The position numbers and the translations under genes were made by a program. Source: JAVBMO01 sp031552355 (lineage in GTDB: Bacteria; Bacteroidota; Bacteroidia; Bacteroidales; P3). From it: a DNA stretch of 5,204 nucleotides. The stretch is from contig JAVBMO010000098.1 of the NCBI GenBank assembly GCA_031552355.1, positions 1 through 5,204 of the forward strand, written 5' to 3'. Within the stretch, counting starts at the first letter, position 1, and the number at the start of each line of letters is the position of its first letter. Below the pieces are notes generated by a model. That model searched no databases. It was not told the origin of the DNA and saw only the letters and a list, made by a program, of their open reading frames with translations. Shown piece after piece: positions 1 through 5,146 of this stretch.

Positions 1-105
1 ATAGGTCAATAAACCAATGAATAATATGTCGGATAATTTATGCAAACATTTTTTCTCTACCCGAAAGTCTGCTATACTTGATAGGTAGTCATGTAATGAT
101 TTCAT
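1..105 (-). CDS. ISAs1-family transposase, N-terminal part, cut by window edge
   Basis: An open frame of 35 codons starts with ATG at 105 and runs off the left edge without a stop. It reads MKSLHDYLSSIADFRVEKK and continues with CLHKLSDILFIGLLTY. The pattern of an L-x-x-Y/F start, an I-x-D-F-R-V block about 12 residues in, and then H-x-L-x-D-I-L-x-I is what I know from the N-terminal domain that precedes the DDE nuclease in ISAs1 / H-repeat transposases (the DDE_Tnp_1-associated domain). Family members are about 350-400 residues, so roughly 90% of the protein lies outside. The DDE residues cannot be checked, so whether it is intact is unknown. Its ATG overlaps the stop of the interrupted IS5-type frame (TAATG). 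The assignment rests on a short stretch read by eye; the family is likely but not certain. Confidence 0.72.
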   Translation of the reverse strand, partial: MKSLHDYLSSIADFRVEKKCLHKLSDILFIGLLTY

Positions 106-140
106 TATACAAAACTACAAATTTCGTGCGTTTGCCCTAG
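1..140 (-). mobile_element. ISAs1-type insertion sequence, one end only, inserted in an IS5-type element
   Basis: This is the transposase-proximal end of an insertion sequence whose other end lies beyond the left edge. The outer boundary is placed near 139-141 because the IS5-type transposase frame stops resembling its family exactly there, after the residues KRKHSL. Read on the minus strand, the tip begins CTAGGGCAAACGCACGAAAT (121-140), which is the candidate terminal inverted repeat. The distance from tip to transposase ATG is about 35 bases, which suits the compact ISAs1 layout. The matching repeat cannot be seen. If the family's usual 8-10 base target duplication was made, the copy on this side would be the bases just right of 140 (TAAAGAATGC at 141-150). 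Boundary and repeat are inferred. Confidence 0.6.
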
Positions 141-227
141 TAAAGAATGCTTACGCTTTCTTTTTCTAAAAAAAAATTCTATCTTCGACCATTGGCTGTC
201 GGTTAAGTCTGTGGGATATTCCTTCAT
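141..227 (-). pseudogene. IS5-family transposase N-terminus, interrupted by the ISAs1-type insertion
   Basis: From ATG at 227 the minus strand reads MKEYPTDLTDSQW, then SKIEFFFRKRKRKHSL. The Y-P-T-D-L-T-D-x-Q-W-x-x-I-E block is the hallmark start of IS5-family transposases with the DUF4096-type N-terminal domain. Family members normally continue from KRKHSL into a segment like REIVNAI and a QWRMLP motif. Here the frame instead continues LGQTHEICSFV and stops at 105-107, which matches nothing in the family. The break falls at the proposed tip of the ISAs1-type element. About 29 native codons remain in the window; the rest of the gene should lie beyond the left edge, on the far side of the inner element. 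It cannot make an active transposase as it stands. Confidence 0.75.
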
Positions 228-233
228 CTTTAT

Positions 234-254
234 TGATTATTTGGCTGATAATCA
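234..254 (-). other. Hairpin in the leader of the IS5-type transposase
   Basis: A perfect 7-base-pair inverted repeat, TGATTAT and ATAATCA with a 7-base loop, lies between the predicted transcription start and the transposase ATG at 227. The stem ends 6 bases before the start codon. In other insertion sequences such leader hairpins reduce translation of transcripts reading in from outside. That role is an inference here, and an AT-rich stem of this length could arise by chance. Confidence 0.3.
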
Positions 255-262
255 CAAGGATA

Positions 263-270
263 CAAATGTA
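263..270 (-). promoter_or_regulatory. -7 promoter element of the IS5-type transposase
   Basis: The minus strand reads TACATTTG here, a full match to the Bacteroidota -7 consensus TAnnTTTG. Transcription would start near 257 and give a leader of about 30 bases before the ATG at 227. No good TTTG is seen at the usual -33 distance, so strength is uncertain. Because the inner element lies downstream in the same orientation, this promoter would also read into its transposase. Confidence 0.45.
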
Positions 271-379
271 TTTCAATAAAAAACAACTTAATTTACTGGC
301 AGCCAATTATTTATATTTTATCTCTTAAATTTAGACAACCTCTTAGACAGGGCTTTCATAATGAAGAATGAAAAATGCC

Positions 380-426
380 TGTCGCTATGCGACATAAAAA
401 CCGCTTGTACGAAATGTAACGTACAA
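380..426 (-). terminator. Two small hairpins downstream of the methyltransferase, possible terminator
   Basis: Two perfect inverted repeats follow the methyltransferase stop at 453. The first reached by the transcript is TTGTACG/CGTACAA (7 pairs, 8-base loop, 405-426), followed on the minus strand by GCGGTTTTTA. The second is TGTCGC/GCGACA (6 pairs, 3-base loop, 380-394), followed by GGCATTTTTC. In both cases the T-run starts about four bases after the stem rather than directly, so each is a weak intrinsic terminator. Together they are the only termination candidates for this gene. The stretch from 346 to 452 holds no reading frame that I recognise. Confidence 0.4.
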
Positions 427-452
427 TCTTTATGCATCAACGGAACGGAAAA

Positions 453-1637
453 TTATTCAACATACAAAAGCAAGCCTTTCAGGTATTCGCCTTCGGGATG
501 AAAAATATTGACCGGATGATCTTGCGCATGGGGCAGGGTTCTCACAATACGCACTTTTCTTTTAGCCACGGCGGAGGTAGAAAACACCAAAGTGGCAAAT
601 TCCTTTACACTCACAGCTTGAGAACAGGAGAATGTGAAGAGAAACCCACCGGGATTAATTTTTTCCAAAGCCTTTTGGTTGATATTTCTATAGGCTTTTA
701 GGCCTTGCTGCAAATCTTTTTGATGTTTGGCAAAGGCAGGTGGATCTAAGACAATAATATCATAGGATTCTTCCATTTGGCTCAAATATTTCAACACATC
801 CACTGCTTCGGCTTTGTGGGATGCATTGTCGCCAAAATTCAGACGGATATTTTCATTGCAGGCTTCTATAGCTTTTTTGGAAATATCCAATGTGCATGCC
901 AAACGAGCGCCACCTTTTAAAGCACTTACAGAAAATCCTCCTGTATAACCGAATGTATTCAAAACGGTTTTGTTTTGTGCTATTTCCTGCAAGAGTTTGC
1001 GATTTTCGCGTTGGTCGATAAAAAAGCCTGTTTTCTGAGATTCCCGTAAATTAATCAGGTATTGATTCCCATTTTCGGTTATCAGACAAACATCTTCTTC
1101 TTTTCCATAAAGAAAACCATCGGCAAAATCGGCAACTACATTCCGTGGCAAAGTAGCAGCACTTTTATTGTAAATACTTTTGATTTTTCCAGAAAGGCAG
1201 CTCTGCAATATTTCACAAAAAACGTCCCTTTGTCTATACATTCCCTGCGAGTGGCATTGGATAACCACCACACCGTCATACCAATCGATAATTAATCCGG
1301 GTAAAAAATCGCCTTCACCGTTTATCAAACGGAAAACATTGGTTTCTTTGTTATCGAAAAAGCCTAACTGTTTACGATAATTAATTGCCGATAAAAACTT
1401 TTCTTCCCAAAATTTGAAATTGATATTCCTTTGTTCAAAAGACAATATTTTGACTGAAATACTGTCATGTTGAATGTAGCCTGTAGCCAAATATTGTTTG
1501 TCGGCAGAATAGATTTCTACAATATCGCCTTCGGCCAAAGCGCTGATATCGGAAGCCAACGCACCGGAAAAAACCCAAGGATGGAAACGTTGTAAAGATT
1601 TTTCTTTGCCGTGTTTGAGATAAATTTTGGGGAACAT
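453..1637 (-). CDS. rlmI: RlmI-type 23S rRNA cytosine-C5 methyltransferase
   Basis: The protein has 394 residues, against 396 for E. coli RlmI, which methylates C1962 of 23S rRNA using S-adenosylmethionine. Domains in order are an N-terminal PUA RNA-binding domain (about 2-78, with the opening K-x-x-L-x-R-x-H-P-W-V-F-S-G-A), a linking domain containing LINGEGDFLPGLIID (104-118), and a Rossmann-fold methyltransferase. In the latter I see KTGFFIDQREN (202-212), the SAM-binding NTFGYTGGFS (227-236), the acidic D251, the DPPAF motif (298-302) and FTFSCS, whose Cys338 is the expected catalytic cysteine. The family's closing HPEGEYLKGL is present at 380-389. The ATG at 1637 gives the expected family start and the product looks complete. 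It is a cytoplasmic ribosome-modification enzyme. It is preceded by 220 bases that hold the tpx terminator, so it is probably transcribed on its own. The exact target base is inferred from the family; a related RlmI-like specificity cannot be excluded. Confidence 0.94.
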   Translation of the reverse strand: MFPKIYLKHGKEKSLQRFHPWVFSGALASDISALAEGDIVEIYSADKQYLATGYIQHDSISVKILSFEQRNINFKFWEEKFLSAINYRKQLGFFDNKETNVFRLINGEGDFLPGLIIDWYDGVVVIQCHSQGMYRQRDVFCEILQSCLSGKIKSIYNKSAATLPRNVVADFADGFLYGKEEDVCLITENGNQYLINLRESQKTGFFIDQRENRKLLQEIAQNKTVLNTFGYTGGFSVSALKGGARLACTLDISKKAIEACNENIRLNFGDNASHKAEAVDVLKYLSQMEESYDIIVLDPPAFAKHQKDLQQGLKAYRNINQKALEKINPGGFLFTFSCSQAVSVKEFATLVFSTSAVAKRKVRIVRTLPHAQDHPVNIFHPEGEYLKGLLLYVE

Positions 1638-1788
1638 TTTTTGAAAGTGTAATGAATAATGAAAAACGAAAAATTCTTGTAAAATACTGAATCCTATCTG
1701 AATAAAAAAACAAGCCTAAAATCCAACCAATTATTTAATATTTACAGCATGTATTTTATAGCCATAACTTTAAACAGAAAAACTTTTG

Positions 1789-1796
1789 CAAATTTA
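1789..1796 (-). promoter_or_regulatory. Candidate -7 element for the methyltransferase gene
   Basis: The minus strand reads TAAATTTG, matching TAnnTTTG, just after the tpx terminator. It would start transcription near 1783 and leave a leader of about 145 bases before the ATG at 1637. There is no TTTG at the -33 position (that stretch is the terminator stem), and such an AT-rich motif can occur by chance. The leader (1638-1783) is AT-rich and shows no clear structure to me. Confidence 0.28.
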
Positions 1797-1799
1797 CAG

Positions 1800-1836
1800 A
1801 AAAAATCCCACGACAGTTTTAACTATCATGGGATTT
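1800..1836 (-). terminator. Intrinsic terminator of tpx
   Basis: On the minus strand AAATCCCA pairs with TGGGATTT and the stem continues inward to 15 pairs around a UAAA loop (arms 1822-1836 and 1803-1817). It is followed directly by six U (1805-1800). Two of the internal pairs are U-G wobbles in minus-strand RNA; in plus-strand RNA the same positions would be C-A mismatches. The hairpin is therefore built for the minus strand. It starts 21 bases after the tpx stop codon. Confidence 0.9.
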
Positions 1837-1857
1837 CAAAACAAAACAAAATGAACT

Positions 1858-2370
1858 TTATAAAAGCGTTTTCAGCTTCTCTAAAGCTTTGTCGTAATCG
1901 GGATGCTGGGTGTTTTCTTTTACATATTCAACATACACAACAGTTCCCGTTTTATCAATGATAATGATGCCACGGTTCAATATTCGAAGTTCTTCGATCA
2001 AGAACCCGTATTTTAATCCGAAATCGGTATCTTTATGGTCAGAAACGGTTTCAATACTTTTAATATCTGCCGTTCCGCAATAGCGTTTCAAAGCAAAAGG
2101 CAAATCGCACGAAATGCTGATAAATTGTACTTGAGGTAAATTCGCAGCTTCCTGATTAAAACGGCGTGTCTGCAAATCGCAAACGCCTGTATCAATGGAT
2201 GGCACTGAAGAAATCACACATACTTTACCGCTATAGTCGAACAATTTAAACGGTGTTAAATCTGTTTTTACAGCTGTAAAATCCGGCGCTTTTTCTCCAA
2301 CCACTGTAAGATCTCCCAATAATGTAATGGGATTATTTAAAAAGGTTACCAAACCTGTGTTTCTTTTCAT
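1858..2370 (-). CDS. tpx: Thiol peroxidase Tpx (atypical 2-Cys peroxiredoxin)
   Basis: The protein has 170 residues, the usual Tpx length. It reduces hydrogen peroxide and small alkyl hydroperoxides with electrons from thioredoxin. Visible features are the N-terminal beta hairpin with NPITLLGD (13-20), the peroxidatic-site motif PSIDTGVC with Cys64, the resolving cysteine in RYCGT (Cys98), the DLPFALKRYC helix typical of Tpx rather than other peroxiredoxins, and the conserved arginine of LNRGIIIID (Arg133). Two further cysteines, Cys51 and Cys88, are not expected to be catalytic. No signal peptide is seen, so it acts in the cytoplasm. The ATG at 2370 gives the family's normal N-terminus. It lies 60 bases after the porX stop with no obvious terminator between them, and a clear terminator follows at 1800-1836. 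Assignment is secure. Confidence 0.96.
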   Translation of the reverse strand: MKRNTGLVTFLNNPITLLGDLTVVGEKAPDFTAVKTDLTPFKLFDYSGKVCVISSVPSIDTGVCDLQTRRFNQEAANLPQVQFISISCDLPFALKRYCGTADIKSIETVSDHKDTDFGLKYGFLIEELRILNRGIIIIDKTGTVVYVEYVKENTQHPDYDKALEKLKTLL

Positions 2371-2413
2371 AGTTAATATCGTTTTTATTAATAATATCTA
2401 ACAACATAAAATG

Positions 2414-2429
2414 AAATTTGTTCAAATCT
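2414..2429. repeat. Small inverted repeat in the porX-tpx gap
   Basis: AAATTTG and CAAATCT are separated by two bases, with one imperfect position. The loop is too small and the T-run is missing, so it is not a convincing terminator. It sits about 45-60 bases before the tpx start, where a regulator site could lie, but nothing identifies a binding protein. Confidence 0.2.
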
Positions 2430-2430
2430 T

Positions 2431-3984
2431 TTATTTGTTTTTCAACCTTATAAAAGGTATCAATATCTCTTCCATTGAAACACCACCATGCTGGAATGTA
2501 TTGGTATAATAATTCACATAATGGTTGAAATTATTGGGATAGGCGAAAAAATCGCTGCCTTTGGCAAAAATATAAGGCGACGTTATATGCAATTTGGGTA
2601 AAAAAATCTTTTGAGCGTCTTTTACTTCAAAAACCTCATTGGGGTTGTAAGACAATAAGCGTCCTACTTTATACCTCAAATTCACAGACACATCTTTGTC
2701 GCCGGTTACCTTCACAGGATTTTTAATTTTTACAGAACCATGGTCGGTGGTAATAATCATAGTCACGTTTTTTTCGGACAAAGCTTTGATAATATCCAGC
2801 AGTGGCGAATGTTGGAACCAAGACAAAGTAAGATCTCTGTACGCTTCTTCATCGTCGGCAAGTTCCCTGACTATATTTAATTCTGTGCGGGCATGCGACA
2901 ACATGTCGATAAAATTATACACAATAACATTCAACTTATTGTGCATCAGTTTACCTACACTTTCAGCCAAACGTTTCCCATACTGCAAATTCAAAACTTT
3001 ATTGTAACTCGTTTTTTCGCGTATTCCGTGCCGTTTCAGATTTTCAATAAGCAACTCATGCTCATACTGGTTTTTGTGGCCTTCTTCGTCTTCATTCAAC
3101 CAATAATTGGGATATTTTTTTTCAATTTCGGAAGGCATTAGGCCGGAAAAAAGCGCATTCCGGGCAAATTGCGTCGTGGTGGGTAAAATACTGTAATAAA
3201 GCGATTCGTCTTCCACCTTAAAATACTGCTCTATCAAAGGCATCAGGTATTTCCATTGGTCATAACGGAAATTATCTATCACCAAGAGAAAAACAGGGTT
3301 ATCGTTACTCATTAAAGGAAAAAGCTTTTCCCTTAGCACAGTATGCGATTGCAAGGGACGTTCCTCCGTTTTACCGTTCAGCCAATCGATGTAATTATTT
3401 TCATAATATTTACAAAACAACAAATTAGCTTCATCCTTTTGCTGTTTCAGTATTTCATGAATATAAGGGTCGTCGGTTTTGTTTAACTCCAAATCCCAAA
3501 ATACCAACTTTTGATAAATTTCCATCCATTCTTTAAAATTGGGACGGTTGTTTATTTCCATGCTTATTTCACGGAATTTTTGCTGATAGTTTGAAGTACT
3601 TTTTTCGGTGACCAACCGTTTGGTATCCAGATACTTTTTTAGTGTAAGCAGAATTTGATTAGGATTAACGGGCTTTATCAGAAAATCGAAAATTTTACCA
3701 CCAATGGCCTCTTCCATAATCTGTTCTTCCTCGTTTTTGGTAATCATAATTACCGGAATGCTGCTATACTGGTTTTTAATCATATCGAGGGTTTCCAAAC
3801 CTGAAAGCCCTGGCATATTTTCATCCAAAAACACAATATCAATTTCTTGGGTTTTCAGTGCGTCCAACGCCTCATTTCCACTTGCAACAGGGATTACTTC
3901 GTATTGTTTTTCTTTTAAAAAAAGGATATAAGGCTTCAGAAGATCTATTTCATCATCAGCCCAAAGAATTTTTATATTTTCCAT
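2431..3984 (-). CDS. porX: PorX-type response regulator with PglZ/alkaline-phosphatase domain
   Basis: The 517-residue protein matches the length and architecture of PorX, which regulates the type IX secretion system with the histidine kinase PorY (and, in Porphyromonas gingivalis, the sigma factor SigP). Residues 3-120 are a CheY-like receiver: acidic pair D10/D11, phospho-acceptor Asp54 in FLDENMPG, Thr82, and Lys104 in KP. A helical linker follows (about 125-215). From about 216 comes an alkaline-phosphatase-superfamily (PglZ) domain with all expected metal ligands: Asp237 in VIDNFR, a threonine of PTTTQ (269-272, Thr271 the likely nucleophile), Asp360 and His364 in DMLSH, Asp414-His415 in TTDHG, and His499 in FQHGG. 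There is no DNA-binding domain. I chose the ATG at 3984 because the receiver fold begins at once and a promoter-like element lies at 4030-4037, downstream of the alternative ATG at 4044. P. gingivalis PorX has been reported as a phosphodiesterase; activity here is inferred. Confidence 0.93.
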   Translation of the reverse strand: MENIKILWADDEIDLLKPYILFLKEKQYEVIPVASGNEALDALKTQEIDIVFLDENMPGLSGLETLDMIKNQYSSIPVIMITKNEEEQIMEEAIGGKIFDFLIKPVNPNQILLTLKKYLDTKRLVTEKSTSNYQQKFREISMEINNRPNFKEWMEIYQKLVFWDLELNKTDDPYIHEILKQQKDEANLLFCKYYENNYIDWLNGKTEERPLQSHTVLREKLFPLMSNDNPVFLLVIDNFRYDQWKYLMPLIEQYFKVEDESLYYSILPTTTQFARNALFSGLMPSEIEKKYPNYWLNEDEEGHKNQYEHELLIENLKRHGIREKTSYNKVLNLQYGKRLAESVGKLMHNKLNVIVYNFIDMLSHARTELNIVRELADDEEAYRDLTLSWFQHSPLLDIIKALSEKNVTMIITTDHGSVKIKNPVKVTGDKDVSVNLRYKVGRLLSYNPNEVFEVKDAQKIFLPKLHITSPYIFAKGSDFFAYPNNFNHYVNYYTNTFQHGGVSMEEILIPFIRLKNK

Positions 3985-4029
3985 TAAAAATAAGAATTTT
4001 AAAACTAGATCAACTTTTTGTTTAAGTCT

Positions 4030-4037
4030 CAAAAATA
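4030..4037 (-). promoter_or_regulatory. -7 promoter element of porX
   Basis: The minus strand reads TATTTTTG, a match to TAnnTTTG. It predicts a transcript starting near 4024 and a leader of about 40 bases before the ATG at 3984. No TTTG is seen at the -33 spacing. Its position inside the possible 20-codon upstream extension of porX argues against that longer start. The rest of the porX-YitT gap (4045-4180) is AT-rich with a short GATATA-like run at 4149-4165 and no reading frame or strong terminator. Confidence 0.45.
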
Positions 4038-4180
4038 ACGCCAAAATTCCATTTTTCGTGTAAAAAGCAATTAAAATTTAACCTTATACTATGAGAAACT
4101 GATTTTAAGATGGGTAATATCAACAGTGATAATGAAATTTATAATGAAGATATATAGATATAGATTTTCTTAAAAAGCCT

Positions 4181-5101
4181 TTAATTGTGTATTTTTTTAA
4201 ACCCTTCGCCAAAAATCTCATTGGTTTCCATGATGGTAATGAAGGCGTTAGGATCTATCTCGTGAATAGCTTTCTTTAGTTTTATCAATTCTTTTCTGTT
4301 CACGGCACTGAAAATAATCTTTTTATCTTCATTGGTGTACATCCCGATTCCTTTCAGGAAGGTACCGCCACGTTCTAGATTCTCCAAAATAAATTTGGAA
4401 ATAATATCATGTTTTTCAGAAATAATAAACAAGGCCTTTTTCCTGTGAAATCCTTCCACAACAAGATCAATCACTTTTCCGGTAACAAAAATGGTAATCC
4501 ATGAATACAATGGAATAGTCCAATCCTGAAAAACGGCAAGCCCAACAAGTACAATAATAGAATCTATAATAGTAACCAATAAGCCCAAAGGAAGATGTGT
4601 ATATTTTCTTAAAATCATGGCAATGCTGTCTGTTCCGCCGGAACCGCCATCCACTCTAAAAATGAACCCCACTCCCGCACCAATCAATACGCCGCCGAAA
4701 ATGGCAGAAAGCAAAGGATCGTTAGGTGCAAGGGCAACAATCGGAATGCCGCTATAGTCAAGAAAAAACATGCAGGAAAGCATTCCCAATACTGTTTTAA
4801 TACCAAAATGAGGTCCCAAAGTAAGAACAGCTACAATGGTAATGGGGATATCCAATAAAAATCCTGCTGTGCCTATGGGAAATCCGCCGTTAGGCATTCC
4901 CATTTTAGGGAAAAGGCCTTCGGTTAAAAAATTGATAACAATTCCCAAACCGTAAACTCCGCCTGGGACAATGTGATGGGGTGTGACAAAAAAATTGAAG
5001 CCAGAAGCCAATAAAAATGATCCCAAAACTATAGAGCCGTAGGTCGTAAAATTCGCTTTTGTAAATATTTTCTTCTTTGTAATAATAGACATAAATTGCA
5101 T
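4181..5101 (-). CDS. YitT-family integral membrane protein (DUF161 + DUF2179)
   Basis: The 306-residue protein has the two-part build of the YitT family. The first 215 residues form a hydrophobic domain with about six or seven membrane segments (roughly 20-40, 44-60, 78-97, 100-114, 130-149, 172-192, 196-212). It carries the family signatures HHIVPGGVYGLG (42-53) and RVDGGSGGTDSIAMIL (149-164). The last 85 residues are the soluble DUF2179 domain (ALFIISEKHDIISKFI onward), which resembles small ligand-sensing domains. The loop between the second and third segments (about 60-78) is glycine- and proline-rich. It is an inner-membrane protein, probably a transporter, but the substrate of most members is not established and nothing here identifies it. 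A second in-frame ATG at 5092 (fourth residue) is an equally possible start: it gives a leader of about 18 rather than 9 bases from the predicted transcription start. No convincing terminator follows the stop. Confidence 0.92.
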   Translation of the reverse strand: MQFMSIITKKKIFTKANFTTYGSIVLGSFLLASGFNFFVTPHHIVPGGVYGLGIVINFLTEGLFPKMGMPNGGFPIGTAGFLLDIPITIVAVLTLGPHFGIKTVLGMLSCMFFLDYSGIPIVALAPNDPLLSAIFGGVLIGAGVGFIFRVDGGSGGTDSIAMILRKYTHLPLGLLVTIIDSIIVLVGLAVFQDWTIPLYSWITIFVTGKVIDLVVEGFHRKKALFIISEKHDIISKFILENLERGGTFLKGIGMYTNEDKKIIFSAVNRKELIKLKKAIHEIDPNAFITIMETNEIFGEGFKKIHN

Positions 5102-5115
5102 GTTTGTTCTGTCTA

Positions 5116-5146
5116 CAAAGATACGATTTAGTCCTGAAAGGAGAAA
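5116..5146 (-). promoter_or_regulatory. Promoter of the YitT-family gene
   Basis: The minus strand has TATCTTTG at 5116-5123, a full match to the Bacteroidota -7 element TAnnTTTG. Nineteen bases upstream is TTTC (5143-5146), one base off the -33 consensus TTTG and at the expected spacing. Transcription would begin near 5110, giving a very short leader. This is the best promoter in the window. The bases from 5147 to 5204 hold nothing that I recognise. Confidence 0.6.

Larger units (their letters stand above)
141..342 (-). mobile_element. IS5-family insertion sequence, transposase-proximal end
   Basis: This is the outer of the two nested elements. Its end is placed at about 342 because the minus strand there begins GAGGTTGTCTAAA (330-342), which resembles the terminal repeats of IS5-type elements in Bacteroidota, and because the transposase ATG lies 115 bases inside. 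The adjoining TTA at 343-345 could be a three-base target duplication of the TNA type made by some IS5 subgroups. The partner copy is not in the window, so this cannot be confirmed. A second TTAGACA just outside (343-349) repeats the one in the tip (331-337), so the exact boundary could be off by several bases. Confidence 0.6.

Noticed and set aside
110..117. TAGTTTTG on the minus strand as promoter of the inner transposase
   Set aside because: It fits TAnnTTTG, but the predicted RNA start falls on the ATG at 105 and there is no -33 element. I do not list it as a feature, though an outward-facing or leaderless role is possible.
192..306. TTGGCTG at 192-198 and 241-247 and its reverse complement at 300-306 as binding sites
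   Set aside because: Seven-base matches. One lies in the transposase coding part and one is a hairpin loop, so chance is the simpler explanation.
432..701. 89-codon plus-strand frame
   Set aside because: It lies almost wholly antisense to the conserved C-terminal part of rlmI, and its protein shows no family features.
1465..1713. 82-codon minus-strand frame overlapping the rlmI start
   Set aside because: It overlaps the first 173 bases of rlmI in another frame. Its sequence is rich in Phe/Arg/Cys with no recognisable motif, and rlmI explains the region.
1749..1961. 70-codon plus-strand frame across the tpx terminator and 3' end
   Set aside because: It reads through the tpx terminator hairpin and antisense to tpx, and looks like a chance frame.
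2445..2458. ACCTT/AAGGT hairpin at the end of porX as a terminator
   Set aside because: Five pairs only, inside the coding sequence and without a following U-run.
2696..3141. Two overlapping plus-strand frames of 103 and 82 codons inside porX
   Set aside because: Both are antisense to the conserved PglZ domain of porX. Low-complexity Phe/Ser/Ile composition is typical of shadow frames.
3704..3931. 75-codon plus-strand frame inside the porX receiver domain
   Set aside because: It is antisense to the phospho-acceptor region and has no motif of its own.
4149..4165. GATATA-type repeated run as a regulatory repeat or array
   Set aside because: Too short and of low complexity; ordinary for AT-rich intergenic DNA.
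4166..4186. TTAAAGGCTTTTTAA after the YitT stop as a terminator
   Set aside because: At most five A-T pairs around a small loop; too weak to support termination.
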